Part shown: positions 8,120-16,735 of the stretch, piece by piece
Numbering within the stretch: position 1 is the stretch's first letter
How the letters are laid out: the number at the start of each line of letters is the position of its first letter
Assembly: GCA_900550035.1 (NCBI GenBank)
Contig: URQS01000020.1
Span: 1-53,024, forward strand
Source of the DNA: an uncultured Prevotella sp.
GTDB lineage: Bacteria > Bacteroidota > Bacteroidia > Bacteroidales > Bacteroidaceae
Direction: 5' to 3'
Length of the DNA: 53,024 nucleotides
The notes under the pieces: generated by a model
Told to the model about the DNA's origin: nothing
The model's database searches: none
What the model saw: the letters and a program-made list of their open reading frames with translations, nothing else
Position numbers and translations under genes: made by a program

Positions 8120-8512
8120 ATGAAGAGATTTTTTATAGTGTTTGCCATGCTCATCGCATGCGTCAGCATGACAATGGCACAAGAAAAACAGGCTTCAATC
8201 AGGTTTGAGAAGATAAACTACAACTTCGGAAAATTCTCAGAGAAAGAGCCTGTACAGAAGTGTGTGTTCACATTTGTCAACCAAGGCACAGCACCTCTGG
8301 TAATCAATCAGGCCATTGCAAGCTGCGGATGCACCATTCCTTCATTCACAAAGACTCCTATAAAGCCAGGCGAAAAGGGTGAGATAAAGGTGACATACAA
8401 CGGTCGTGGCACATTCCCGGGACATTTCAAAAAGACCATTACAGTCAGATCTAACGGCGTAACCGAGCTTACACGTCTGTACATCGAAGGCGTAATGGAA
8501 GAAGCAAAATAA
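8120..8512 (+). CDS. Exported DUF1573 protein
   Basis: 130 residues from the ATG at 8120; an in-frame TTG 12 bases earlier is less likely. A signal peptide (MKRFFIVFAMLIACVSMTMA) is followed by one immunoglobulin-like DUF1573 domain: NYNFGKF, CVFTFVNQGTAPLVI, ASCGCTIPSF, KPGEKGEIKV and YNGRGTFPGHFKKTI are all typical. Such proteins are periplasmic or surface-located and very common in Bacteroidetes, with no defined activity. It is a single-gene unit with its own promoter and terminator. Confidence 0.88.
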   Translation: MKRFFIVFAMLIACVSMTMAQEKQASIRFEKINYNFGKFSEKEPVQKCVFTFVNQGTAPLVINQAIASCGCTIPSFTKTPIKPGEKGEIKVTYNGRGTFPGHFKKTITVRSNGVTELTRLYIEGVMEEAK

Positions 8513-8559
8513 AAAGCACTTTCTAAAGACGGTCTCACAGCAAGACCGAAACCAATATA

Positions 8560-8602
8560 AAGGCAGGGTACGCACAAGACAACAGCGCACCCTGCCTTTT
8601 TT
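8560..8602 (+). terminator. Strong terminator after the DUF1573 gene
   Basis: Arms 8560-8573 and 8585-8598 form a 14-bp stem with one mismatch, running into six T (8597-8602). Confidence 0.85.
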
Positions 8603-8634
8603 GTTTCATACACAATCCTTATCACTGCAAGCTT

Positions 8635-9456
8635 ATGGTTTTCTACTTTTCATGCACAGGCAACACCCGCTGGGCAGCCCAAAGAATAAAATACTTCACA
8701 GGCGACAACATTGTCGACATTGCAGCCGAATGCAAAAAGCATGGTGGTAGCGATAAAATCCACGAATATACACTTGATTTGGACGAACCAATCGGATTCC
8801 TCTTTCCAGTGCATGGGTGGCGACCGCCACTCATGGTAAGGGAGTTTATATCCAAACTACGCATAACCAACGCCCAAGGACGCTACTGCTATATTATCTG
8901 CACTGCCGGCGACACCGTAGGCGAAGCAGTAGACATATTCCAGAAAGACCTGGCAGCAATAGGACTGAAGGCCGACAGCGCCATATCACTGCTTATGCCC
9001 GAATCATACGTCGGACTGCCATTTATGGATATCGACATCGAGAAAAGAGAGTTACAGAAAAAAGCGGAAGCCGGCCACATACTCACACCATTCATTAACT
9101 GTATACTCGACAAACGCCGTGGTATATTCAACATAACCAAAGGACGCTGGCCACGCATCAACAGCCGACTCTTAGGCTACGCTTTTGTCAATTGGATAAT
9201 AGGCGACAGCAAGTTTCGTGTCGATCCGAACCGATGCATACGTTGCGGCAAGTGCGCAAAGGTATGCCCCACTGGCGATATAGAATGCGAAAAAGGACAA
9301 AGCCCCGTATGGAAACACAACGGCAAATGTCTGTCGTGTTTCGCATGCTATCACCACTGCCCCAGACGAGCTATAGAATACGGCAATCAGACTAAAGGTA
9401 AAGGACAATATTATTACGATCACTTTGATCGCTCCATCTACGATGCAGATTACTAA
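8635..9456 (+). CDS. EFR1-type flavodoxin/ferredoxin fusion protein
   Basis: A 273-residue electron-transfer protein. The N-terminal half is a flavodoxin fold with the FMN phosphate loop SCTGNTRWAA (residues 6-15) and a second FMN-loop region around CTAGDTVGEA. The C-terminal 75 residues carry two 4Fe-4S motifs: CIRCGKCAKVCP and CLSCFACYHHCP, each of the CxxCxxCxxxCP type. This is the arrangement of the EFR1 family. It probably shuttles electrons between ferredoxin-type partners in the cytoplasm of an anaerobe; the partner is unknown. It sits between two transcription terminators and appears to be a single-gene unit. Confidence 0.88.
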   Translation: MVFYFSCTGNTRWAAQRIKYFTGDNIVDIAAECKKHGGSDKIHEYTLDLDEPIGFLFPVHGWRPPLMVREFISKLRITNAQGRYCYIICTAGDTVGEAVDIFQKDLAAIGLKADSAISLLMPESYVGLPFMDIDIEKRELQKKAEAGHILTPFINCILDKRRGIFNITKGRWPRINSRLLGYAFVNWIIGDSKFRVDPNRCIRCGKCAKVCPTGDIECEKGQSPVWKHNGKCLSCFACYHHCPRRAIEYGNQTKGKGQYYYDHFDRSIYDADY

Positions 9457-9506
9457 TTACGGTAGACAGACAGCATACGGAGCAAAAACAGGAAAGTTAT
9501 AAAAAC

Positions 9507-9654
9507 AAAAAAATCGGGTGCCTCACGGCATCCGATTTTCAAAAACAAACTACTTAAAAACTAATCTACTAAAACAAATCAAAAAAATCTTCGCTACAAT
9601 TAGCGTTATTCTTTACACGGTGGCAAAATTAGCAATATTTTCCATTGCTGCAAA
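9507..9654 (-). ncRNA. Candidate minus-strand small RNA with its own promoter
   Basis: On the minus strand, TTTG (complement of 9651-9654), 19 bases and TAATTTTG (complement of 9624-9631) form a textbook Bacteroidetes promoter. About 110 bases later is a hairpin (arms 9527-9539 and 9510-9522, loop GTGA on the minus strand), then seven T. No reading frame is present. A second small hairpin, CGCTA/TAGCG, lies near the 5' end. Against it: the one imperfect base pair of the terminator stem is G-U on the plus strand but C-A on the minus strand, so the hairpin could instead end the EFR1 transcript. The 9457-9797 gap has no other gene. Confidence 0.35.
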
Positions 9655-9797
9655 AAAAACGGAAAAAAAATAACTAAAAAGTTGCATTTTTACGTTTTTT
9701 CATAGTTTAAGTGACGTTTCGAAGCATAACAAGGCCCAAATACAAGCAAACCGTAACAATTATTCATATAAAAACTAAAGAACATAAATAATAAAAA

Positions 9798-11159
9798 ATG
9801 AAACATCTACTGAAACCCCTACTTGCACTTGCGCCTATCACAGCTATGGCAGCACAGCGCCCCAACATCATCTACATCATGACCGACCAACAGACAGCAT
9901 CGGCCATGAGCTGCCTTGGCAACACCGACCTGCATACACCCAACATCGACCGTCTGGCTGCAGCTGGCGTGACATTCACCAACGCTTACTGCTCGTCGCC
10001 ACTCAGCGGACCGTCGCGTGCGTCAATGTTCACAGGATATATGGCACACGAGCTGGGCGTAGAGTGCAACGGCACACCCATACCCGACTCTGTTCGCACA
10101 CGCACACTCGGTACACTCGTAGGCGATGCCGGATATGAATGCGCCTACGCCGGAAAATGGCACGCACATACAGCATCAATACCCGACGGCGAGTTCGGAT
10201 TCAGCAACATACACAATCACGACGATGCCGGACTTGCCGAAGTATGCGTCGACTTCCTCAACAAGCACAGCAAACCCGAACGCCCGTTCTTCCTCGTGGC
10301 ATCGTTCGACAATCCGCACAACATCTGCGAATTTGCACGTCAGCAAAACCTGCCGTTTGCCGACATCACAGTACCCGATGTAAGCCAATGCCCGGGTCTG
10401 CCCGCCAACTACGCCATCAGTCCGTACGACGCAGACATACTACAGCGTGAGAAATCGCTCAACTATTCGGCTTACCCTACAACATCGTACACCGACGACG
10501 ACTGGCGCCGCTACCGCTACGCCTACTACCGACTGGTGGAGCATGTCGACAAGGAAATAGGTAAGATTGTTGATGCAATAGACAAGAATTCGTTGTGGCG
10601 CAACACTGTTGTGATATTCACCAGCGACCACGGCGACGGCACAGGTGCACATCACTGGAACCAAAAGTCGGCGCTGTACGACGAAGTGACCAACATTCCG
10701 ATGATAGTTGTGTTGCCTGACAAGAAGAACGCCGGCAAACAATTGCCACAACTCATCAACAACGGACCAGACTTCTTCGCCTCGATATGCGATTGGGCTG
10801 GCGCCAGCACACCGCAAAGTACACGTGGCGTGTCATATCGTTCCATAGCAGAGAACGCCAATCCTAACGCTGCACACCAGCCTTACGTTGTAACCGAAAC
10901 AATGTTTGACAAGGGTTCGGGCACACTGGGATGGTCACTGCGCACTCCCGAATTCAAATATGTGATGTACGACAAGGGTCGCTTCCGCGAACAGCTCTAC
11001 GACATGCGTCGCGACCGTGGCGAGACACGCAACCTCGCCGTGGAGAGCGCATACGCCGAAACATTGGCACAACACCGTCGCATGCTCGAAGAGTGGATGA
11101 ACAACTACGACGTCAAGTCGTCGCGTGCCGACGTGCCATATGTGCCACGACAGAAGTAA
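9798..11159 (+). CDS. Serine-type sulfatase, exported
   Basis: 453 residues with signal peptide 1-19 (ending TAMAA). The alkaline-phosphatase-superfamily fold is shown by NIIYIMTDQQ (23-32, metal site) and FTSDHGDG (about 275-282). The activation motif is S70-G-P-S-R74, so the catalytic formylglycine comes from serine and needs an anaerobic radical-SAM maturase; none is in the window. Substrates of such periplasmic or surface enzymes in Bacteroidales are sulfated host glycans such as mucin or glycosaminoglycans. The exact substrate cannot be told. It is a single-gene unit, not beside a SusC/D pair. The C-terminal QLYDMRRDRGETRNLA is typical of the family. Confidence 0.9.
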   Translation: MKHLLKPLLALAPITAMAAQRPNIIYIMTDQQTASAMSCLGNTDLHTPNIDRLAAAGVTFTNAYCSSPLSGPSRASMFTGYMAHELGVECNGTPIPDSVRTRTLGTLVGDAGYECAYAGKWHAHTASIPDGEFGFSNIHNHDDAGLAEVCVDFLNKHSKPERPFFLVASFDNPHNICEFARQQNLPFADITVPDVSQCPGLPANYAISPYDADILQREKSLNYSAYPTTSYTDDDWRRYRYAYYRLVEHVDKEIGKIVDAIDKNSLWRNTVVIFTSDHGDGTGAHHWNQKSALYDEVTNIPMIVVLPDKKNAGKQLPQLINNGPDFFASICDWAGASTPQSTRGVSYRSIAENANPNAAHQPYVVTETMFDKGSGTLGWSLRTPEFKYVMYDKGRFREQLYDMRRDRGETRNLAVESAYAETLAQHRRMLEEWMNNYDVKSSRADVPYVPRQK

Positions 11160-11219
11160 AAACCGCACACTCACAAGATGTAGTCCATTCGTAATTCAAA
11201 TGCATTTCATTTGATGTGC

Positions 11220-11285
11220 GGATGGACTACATTTGATATAAGGATGGACTACATTTGAAATAAGGATGGAGTTCTTTTGAAAAAC
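11220..11285 (+). repeat. Three tandem 22-bp repeats downstream of the sulfatase
   Basis: Units at 11220-11241, 11242-11263 and 11264-11285 begin GGATGGACTACATTTGA, GGATGGACTACATTTGA and GGATGGAGTTCTTTTGA. The first two are almost identical; the third has diverged. A reverse copy of the core (GATGTAGTCCAT) lies at 11178-11189. Function unknown. Confidence 0.8.
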
Positions 11286-11370
11286 GGAAGAAAAACGGAT
11301 TAACTCAGGCTACAACGAGAATTTTATTTGATCACGAGAATACCATAGCCTTCTATGGCTATAGGCATAC

Positions 11371-11404
11371 AAAAAAGAGGATTTTACTTTCGTAAAATCC
11401 TCTT
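11371..11404 (-). terminator. Terminator of the tRNA-Arg transcript
   Basis: Arms 11375-11387 and 11392-11404 form a perfect 13-bp stem with loop 11388-11391. On the minus strand the stem runs into six T. It lies 10 bases after the tRNA 3' end. Confidence 0.85.
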
Positions 11405-11414
11405 CAAACGTTTG

Positions 11415-11488
11415 TGACTCCGGCAGGATTCAAACCTGCAACCTTCTGATCCGTAGTCAGATGCTCTATTCAGTTGAGCTACGGAGCC
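11415..11488 (-). tRNA. tRNA-Arg, anticodon ACG
   Basis: On the minus strand the acceptor arm GGCTCCG pairs with CGGAGTC (one G-U pair), followed by discriminator A. The D arm is GCTC...GAGC, and the anticodon arm is TCTGA-CTACGGA-TCAGA, giving anticodon ACG (read as ICG). The T arm is GCAGG-TTTGAAT-CCTGC. CCA is not encoded. The gene has its own promoter and terminator. Confidence 0.95.
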
Positions 11489-11532
11489 AAACCTTATTGC
11501 TTTGCGGAAGCGTTGTTCCTTAAAAGCGAGTG

Positions 11533-11564
11533 CAAAGGTATGGTTTTTTATTTAAACCTCCAAA
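11533..11564 (-). promoter_or_regulatory. tRNA-Arg promoter
   Basis: On the minus strand, TTTG (complement of 11561-11564), 20 bases, then TACCTTTG (complement of 11533-11540). Both boxes match the consensus exactly. Confidence 0.8.
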
Positions 11565-11617
11565 CTTTTAAGCCACTTTTTTTTCAAAAAAAGTAGCTTT
11601 TTCTTCAAAAAGCATCA

Positions 11618-12784
11618 TTATAGACTCATATTTGGGCAAAACACCGGAATTTCTACCGGCTTGCAACCATTTTGCGCTGAGATTCGCGTCAATTCTGTCA
11701 GACACGACCATTCGGCAGCATCATATACGTCGATATCAAGCGGCAATCCTTTGTTGAGACAATATATCAGACGTGCGTCCATAGCGTAGTTCATGGCATT
11801 GGGCACATTCATAGCCTCGCCCTTGCGCAACAACCGTGCAGCATCGGCTGCGTCAAACTGGCTCATATACCTCTCGGCAGCATCACCCGTTAAGCATTCC
11901 TCGCCATCGTTGACCGTCGGCAGCGGATATTTCTGCACGAACGCCTTAGTACCGCACACGGTCTGAAGACGATTGTAAGGCCGGTGAGTGGTCACGTCGA
12001 GCTGAAGCATTATGCTCACGCCACGTTCCGTCTGTATGAGAGTGGTGTTGACCCGACCTAAGGGTAGTCCGGCTTCCTTGGCACCAGCCGATGTCATGCT
12101 GACAAGCTGCACCATACGGTCGGTGCGGTGAAATCCCAGCAACTGCCCTATCGGCCCGATGCCATGCGTGGGATAAGGATTGCCGCCATGCGTGAGGCAT
12201 CCGCGCTCAATCCAACTTGTATTGCTCTCGCCACACTCGTTGTCGGTCGATAGGTCGTGTATGTATGCTCCCTCGCAATGAGTAATCTCGCCGAAGAGTC
12301 CGCGACGGTGCATCTCAAGAGTCTCAAGCGCAAAATAGTCGTAGCAGCAGTTCTCCGTCATGAAGCAGTGGCGCTGGGTCTGCTCGGCAGTATGCACCAG
12401 AAGCCAACACTCATCCACCGTAGTGGCAGCCGGCACCTCTACAGCCACATGCTTGCCACAGCGCATAGCGTATACAGCCATCTGGGTATGGGTGCGCCAT
12501 TCCGTACATATATATATAAGGTCTATATCGGGCAGTTGGCAAGCCTCCTTCCATGCATCAGGCCCGCACAAAGTGAGCGCCTCTTTGCGATGGCTGTCGC
12601 GCAGCAACTTATTGGCACGTGCCAGTCGCTGACTGTCCACATCGACAATACAACTTATCTCGGCATTGTCGATAAAAGCATAGCGCACCAGAGTCTTTGT
12701 GCCACGATTGCCCAGTCCCACAAGCGCAATGCGCACCTTGGGAATAGCCGGACAACGTAATAGGAATGCTGATTTATAGTTCAT
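11618..12784 (-). CDS. Gfo/Idh/MocA-family protein, GH109-like
   Basis: 388 residues. The NAD-binding Rossmann motif is ALVGLGNRGTK (residues about 20-30). CTEWRTHTQMAVYAMRCGKH followed by VAVEVPAATTVDECW, then ENCCYDYFALE, are features I associate with GH109 (NAD-dependent alpha-N-acetylgalactosaminidase-like enzymes). Classical GH109 enzymes usually have a Tat or lipoprotein signal; this one has none and should be cytoplasmic. It may act on GalNAc-containing sugars released from host glycans, or be an ordinary sugar dehydrogenase. The start is the only early ATG. A TAAATTTG -7 box (complement of 12789-12796) lies only four bases before it, so the message could be almost leaderless. It is divergent from pheT. 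Confidence 0.8.
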   Translation of the reverse strand: MNYKSAFLLRCPAIPKVRIALVGLGNRGTKTLVRYAFIDNAEISCIVDVDSQRLARANKLLRDSHRKEALTLCGPDAWKEACQLPDIDLIYICTEWRTHTQMAVYAMRCGKHVAVEVPAATTVDECWLLVHTAEQTQRHCFMTENCCYDYFALETLEMHRRGLFGEITHCEGAYIHDLSTDNECGESNTSWIERGCLTHGGNPYPTHGIGPIGQLLGFHRTDRMVQLVSMTSAGAKEAGLPLGRVNTTLIQTERGVSIMLQLDVTTHRPYNRLQTVCGTKAFVQKYPLPTVNDGEECLTGDAAERYMSQFDAADAARLLRKGEAMNVPNAMNYAMDARLIYCLNKGLPLDIDVYDAAEWSCLTELTRISAQNGCKPVEIPVFCPNMSL

Positions 12785-12844
12785 AGCGCAAATTTACAAA
12801 CTTTTTTCCGGTTTTCATAAACACGACATTATTTCATACGTTTT

Positions 12845-12876
12845 TTTGTCCACTACATGAAAAATTATTAATTTTG
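12845..12876 (+). promoter_or_regulatory. pheT promoter
   Basis: TTTG (12845-12848), 20 bases, then TAATTTTG (12869-12876): an exact match to the Bacteroidetes consensus, with the pheT ATG 34 bases downstream. Confidence 0.75.
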
Positions 12877-12910
12877 CACCAAGTTTTGAGTATACTTAAA
12901 AATCATTATA

Positions 12911-15373
12911 ATGGAGATTTCATATAAATGGCTTAAGGAGTATGTCGATTTCGACCTCACTCCGCAGGAAACAGCCGACGCGCTGACCTCATGCGGACTC
13001 GAAGTTGACGCTCTTGAAGAGGTACAGACCATTAAGGGTGGACTGAAGGGACTGTACGTGGGCAAGGTATTGACTTGCGAATTGCATCCTAATTCAGACC
13101 ACTTGCACATAACCACCGTTGATCTTGGCAAAGCAGAGCCGCAGCAGATAGTTTGCGGAGCGCCCAACGTGGCTGCCGGACAGAAGGTTATCGTTGCCGA
13201 TCTGGGCTGCGTGCTCTACGACGGCGACAAGGAATTCGTTATCAAAAAGTCGAAGTTGCGCGGTGTTGAGAGCCTTGGCATGATTTGCGCCGAGGACGAA
13301 ATAGGTGTTGGCACAAGCCACGACGGCATCATCGTATTGCCCGAAGACGCACCTGTAGGCCAGCCCGCAGCCGAATATTATCACTTGGAGAGCGACTGGA
13401 TTATCGAGATTGACATCACAGCCAACCGCTCTGACGCACTCAGCCACTGGGGTGTGGCACGCGACCTTTACGCTTGGCTCAAGCGCAACGGCCACGCCAC
13501 ATCGCTCCACCGTCCCGACTGCTCTGAGTTTGCAGTAGACAACCACGACCTGCCCATCGATGTTGAGATTGAAAACACCGAGGCATGCAAGCGCTACGCA
13601 TGTGTGAGCATCAGCGGATGTGAGGTTAAGGAGAGTCCCGAATGGCTTCAGAACAAGCTGAAGGTTATCGGTCTGCGTCCTATCAACAACATCGTCGACA
13701 TCACCAACTACGTGATGATGGCATACGGACAGCCCATGCACTGCTTCGACGCCGACATGGTTAAGGGCTCGAAGATAGTAGTACGCACCCAGCCCGAGGG
13801 CACTAAGTTCGTCACACTCGACGGCGAGGAGCACACACTCGGCGAGCACGACCTGAGCATTTGCAATGCCGAGGACCCTATGTGTATCGCAGGCATCTTC
13901 GGAGGCAAGGGTTCGGGCACATACGACACCACAAAGAACGTAGTGCTCGAGAGCGCATATTTCCACCCGACATGGATTCGCAAGAGCGCACGCCGCCACG
14001 GATTGAGCACAGATGCAAGCTATCGCTTCGAGCGTGGCATCGACCCCAACGGCACCATCTACGCTCTGAAGCAGGCTGCCATACTGTGCAAGCAGCTGGC
14101 AGGCGGCAAGGTGAGCATGGAGATAAAGGATGTTTATCCCAACCCTATCAACGACGCCCGCGTTCAGCTTGACTTCGAGTATGTAGACCGTCTCATCGGA
14201 AAAAATATAGGCAACGACATGATCCGCTATATCGTTGAGAGCCTCGACATGAAGATTGTATCTGAGACTGAGACCGGACTGGAACTCGACGTTCCTGCAT
14301 ACCGTGTCGACGTGCAGCGTCCGTGCGACGTAGTTGAGGACATCCTGCGCATCTACGGATATAATAATGTGGAGATTCCGACACAGCTCAAGAGCTCGCT
14401 CACCATACCAAGCGACATTGACAAGGCTTATCACCGCCAGAACGTAATCGGCGAACAGCTCGTTGGATGCGGCTTCCGCGAGATTCTTAACAACTCGCTC
14501 AGCAAGACCGCTTACTACACCGAGCTCAACAAATATACCGAGGAGACTACCGTGAAGGTGATGAACCCTCTGAGCAACGACCTCGGCGTAATGCGCCAGT
14601 CACTCCTCTTCGGCGGACTGGAGAGCATCAGCCGCAACATTAACCACAAGATGCCTAACCTCCGCTTCTTCGAATTCGGCAACTGCTATCACTATTCGCC
14701 CGAAAAGAAGAACGACGAAGACCCGATAAAGGCTTACACCGAGGAGATGCACCTTGGAATGTGGACCACAGGCAAGCGTGTTGAAGGCTCATGGGCTCAC
14801 GCCGACGAGAAGGCTTCGTTCTACGAACTTAAGGCTTACGTCATAAACATATTCACCCGTCTGGGTGTTAATCCTGGTATCGTAGTGACAGAAACATCCG
14901 ACAACAACATATTCGGCAAGGCTCTGGCACTCAAGGCACGCTCGGGCAAGGTGCTCTGCGAGATGGGTACTGTATGCCACAAGCTTCTGAAGAAGATGGA
15001 CATCGACCAGGACGTGTTCTACGCCGACATCAACTGGGACAACATGATGCGCGCCATCAAGAAGAACGAGGTGCTCTATCACGACATCAGCAAGTTCCCA
15101 TCGGTAAGCCGCGACCTCGCACTGCTCATCGACAAGAGCGTTGAGTTTGAGCAGATTGAGCAGATTGCACGCCAGACAGAGAAGAAGCTCCTCAAGAGCG
15201 TTGAACTCTTCGACGTGTACGAAGGCAAGAACCTGCCTGAAGGCAAGAAGAGCTACGCCGTCAACTTCATCCTGCAGGACGAGACCAAGACTCTCAACGA
15301 CAAGCAGATTGAGGCTATCATGACCAAGCTCATCAACAACCTCAAGCAGAAGCTGAACGCAGAACTGAGATAA
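12911..15373 (+). CDS. pheT: Phenylalanyl-tRNA synthetase beta chain
   Basis: Pairs with the alpha chain (PheS, not in the window) to charge tRNA-Phe. The 820 residues show the full domain order: N-terminal MEISYKWLKEYVDF, tRNA-binding OB domain (about 40-150, with VCGAPNVAAGQKV), B3/4 domain (about 210-390, with NNIVDITNYVM and HCFDAD), B5 domain (about 400-475), the catalytic-like core and a C-terminal FDX-ACB anticodon-binding domain (about 725-820, with FPSVSRDLALLID). yebC follows after 35 bases and is probably co-transcribed. pheS is not adjacent, unlike in enterobacteria. Confidence 0.97.
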   Translation: MEISYKWLKEYVDFDLTPQETADALTSCGLEVDALEEVQTIKGGLKGLYVGKVLTCELHPNSDHLHITTVDLGKAEPQQIVCGAPNVAAGQKVIVADLGCVLYDGDKEFVIKKSKLRGVESLGMICAEDEIGVGTSHDGIIVLPEDAPVGQPAAEYYHLESDWIIEIDITANRSDALSHWGVARDLYAWLKRNGHATSLHRPDCSEFAVDNHDLPIDVEIENTEACKRYACVSISGCEVKESPEWLQNKLKVIGLRPINNIVDITNYVMMAYGQPMHCFDADMVKGSKIVVRTQPEGTKFVTLDGEEHTLGEHDLSICNAEDPMCIAGIFGGKGSGTYDTTKNVVLESAYFHPTWIRKSARRHGLSTDASYRFERGIDPNGTIYALKQAAILCKQLAGGKVSMEIKDVYPNPINDARVQLDFEYVDRLIGKNIGNDMIRYIVESLDMKIVSETETGLELDVPAYRVDVQRPCDVVEDILRIYGYNNVEIPTQLKSSLTIPSDIDKAYHRQNVIGEQLVGCGFREILNNSLSKTAYYTELNKYTEETTVKVMNPLSNDLGVMRQSLLFGGLESISRNINHKMPNLRFFEFGNCYHYSPEKKNDEDPIKAYTEEMHLGMWTTGKRVEGSWAHADEKASFYELKAYVINIFTRLGVNPGIVVTETSDNNIFGKALALKARSGKVLCEMGTVCHKLLKKMDIDQDVFYADINWDNMMRAIKKNEVLYHDISKFPSVSRDLALLIDKSVEFEQIEQIARQTEKKLLKSVELFDVYEGKNLPEGKKSYAVNFILQDETKTLNDKQIEAIMTKLINNLKQKLNAELR

Positions 15374-15408
15374 TAACAATAAAAAAACAATAAATACAAA
15401 ACAATAAA

Positions 15409-16146
15409 ATGGGAAGAGCATTTGAATACCGCAAGGCTACTAAGCTGAAGCGTTGGGGCCACATGGCCAAGACATTCACCCGTCTGGGCAAGCAGATTGC
15501 CATCGCCGTTAAGGCAGGCGGTCCGGAACCGGAAAACAACCCGTCACTTCGTTCAATCATCGCTACATGTAAGCGTGAGAACATGCCGAAGGACAACATC
15601 GAGCGTGCTATCAAGAACGCTATGGGCAAGGACCAGAGCGAATACAAGGAAGTAACATACGAGGGATATGGCCCTCACGGTATCGCTATCTTCGTTGACA
15701 CACTGACCGACAACACCACACGTACTGTAGGCGACGTTCGCTCGGTATTCAACAAGTTCAACGGTACTCTCGGCACAACAGGTTCACTGGCTTACCTCTT
15801 CGACCACAAGTGCGTGTTCACATTCAAGAAGAAGGACGGCGTAGACATGGAAGAGCTTATCCTTGAGCTCATCGACTTCAACGTAGAGGACGAATTTGAC
15901 GAGGACGAGGAAGAAGGCACAATCACCATCTACGGCGACGACGTTAAGGCTTACGCACAGATTCAGAAGTTCCTTGAGGACCAGGGCTTCGAGGACATCG
16001 GCGGCGAGTTTACATACGTGCCAAACGACCTGAAGGACATCGACGCTGAGCAGCGTGCTACTATCGACAAGATGGTAGAGCGTCTTGAGGACTTCGACGA
16101 CGTTCAGAACGTTTACACAAACATGAAGCCTGAGGAGGGCGAATAA
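15409..16146 (+). CDS. yebC: YebC/PmpR-family protein
   Basis: 245 residues starting MGRAFEYRKATKLKRWGHMA, the usual N-terminus of the family. KAGGPEPENNPSLR, KRENMPKDNIERAIKN and YEGYGPHGIAIFVDTLTDN are conserved blocks. YebC proteins occur as transcription regulators or as translation factors that help ribosomes at proline runs; which applies here is not decidable. The C-terminal half is acidic. It lies 35 bases after pheT and is followed by a large hairpin repeat. Confidence 0.95.
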   Translation: MGRAFEYRKATKLKRWGHMAKTFTRLGKQIAIAVKAGGPEPENNPSLRSIIATCKRENMPKDNIERAIKNAMGKDQSEYKEVTYEGYGPHGIAIFVDTLTDNTTRTVGDVRSVFNKFNGTLGTTGSLAYLFDHKCVFTFKKKDGVDMEELILELIDFNVEDEFDEDEEEGTITIYGDDVKAYAQIQKFLEDQGFEDIGGEFTYVPNDLKDIDAEQRATIDKMVERLEDFDDVQNVYTNMKPEEGE

Positions 16147-16160
16147 TAATAACAAAACAG

Positions 16161-16312
16161 AAGCCCCACCCCCTTGCCCCTCCCCAGTAGGGAGGGGAGT
16201 GATATGTACAAATTGCATAAGGATGCTATCTCTTGTTTTTAGGGCCGGCATATCTGAGCAGCCAGACATACTACTCCCCTCCCTGCGGGGGAGGGGCAAG
16301 GGGGTGGGGCTT
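16161..16312. repeat. Hairpin-forming palindromic repeat (MITE-like), about 152 bp
   Basis: A perfect 25-base inverted repeat (16161-16185 and 16288-16312; AAGCCCCACCCCCTTGCCCC at its outer end) encloses a second perfect inverted pair (16190-16200 and 16273-16283). The whole can fold into one long, almost continuous stem with a 72-base loop. It has no gene. A related sequence stands at 52953-52977, where the contig ends. It may be a nonautonomous mobile repeat or a bidirectional terminator repeat. No clear target-site duplication was seen. Confidence 0.8.
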
Positions 16313-16328
16313 TTCAATTTACATCATC

Positions 16329-16580
16329 ATGAACCACTTAGAATACACCACCTGCGGCACATGCAGCCGCCTCATCACCATCGACGTAGATGCCGACGGC
16401 ATCATACGCAACCTCGCCTTTGAAGGCGGATGCAACGGCAACCTCAAAGGCATATGCGCCCTGTGCATCGGCAAGAAAGCATCAGACGTGAAGCAGACAC
16501 TGAAGGGCATCACCTGTGGCGGCAAAATGACAAGCTGTCCCGACCAGCTCGCTACAGCACTTGGCGAAATGGGATACTAA
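16329..16580 (+). CDS. Small TSCPD-domain protein
   Basis: 83 residues from the ATG at 16329. An earlier in-frame ATG (16233) lies inside the hairpin repeat and is rejected. Cysteines are arranged as CGTC, GGC, CALC and TC/SC, with GGCNGNLKGICALC and CGGKMTSCPDQLATAL matching the TSCPD family (TIGR03905-type small proteins). The domain is related to the zinc-binding tail of some ribonucleotide reductases. The cellular role is unknown. It probably has little link to nagA, which has its own -7 box. Confidence 0.85.
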   Translation: MNHLEYTTCGTCSRLITIDVDADGIIRNLAFEGGCNGNLKGICALCIGKKASDVKQTLKGITCGGKMTSCPDQLATALGEMGY

Positions 16581-16633
16581 AATTTTTTCTTCTATTTTTC
16601 CGTTTTTTTGCACTCAGTTGTAAAAAATATATG

Positions 16634-16641
16634 TACCTTTG
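16634..16641 (+). promoter_or_regulatory. -7 box of the nagA pair
   Basis: TACCTTTG is an exact consensus. A TTTG at 16607-16610 is 23 bases upstream, slightly far. The distance to the nagA ATG is about 95 bases, leaving room for a leader. Confidence 0.45.
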
Positions 16642-16735
16642 CTTACATAAATATACTAATGAACTCAAAAGTCTTGCACAAACTCATAAAATAAATGTTA
16701 TGCAGATTTGCAAGTTCTTAAACTAACCAAACATT

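Noticed and set aside
16430..16726. Frame overlapping the TSCPD gene and the nagA upstream region
   Set aside because: It is in another frame of a conserved small gene and extends through the nagA -7 box region.
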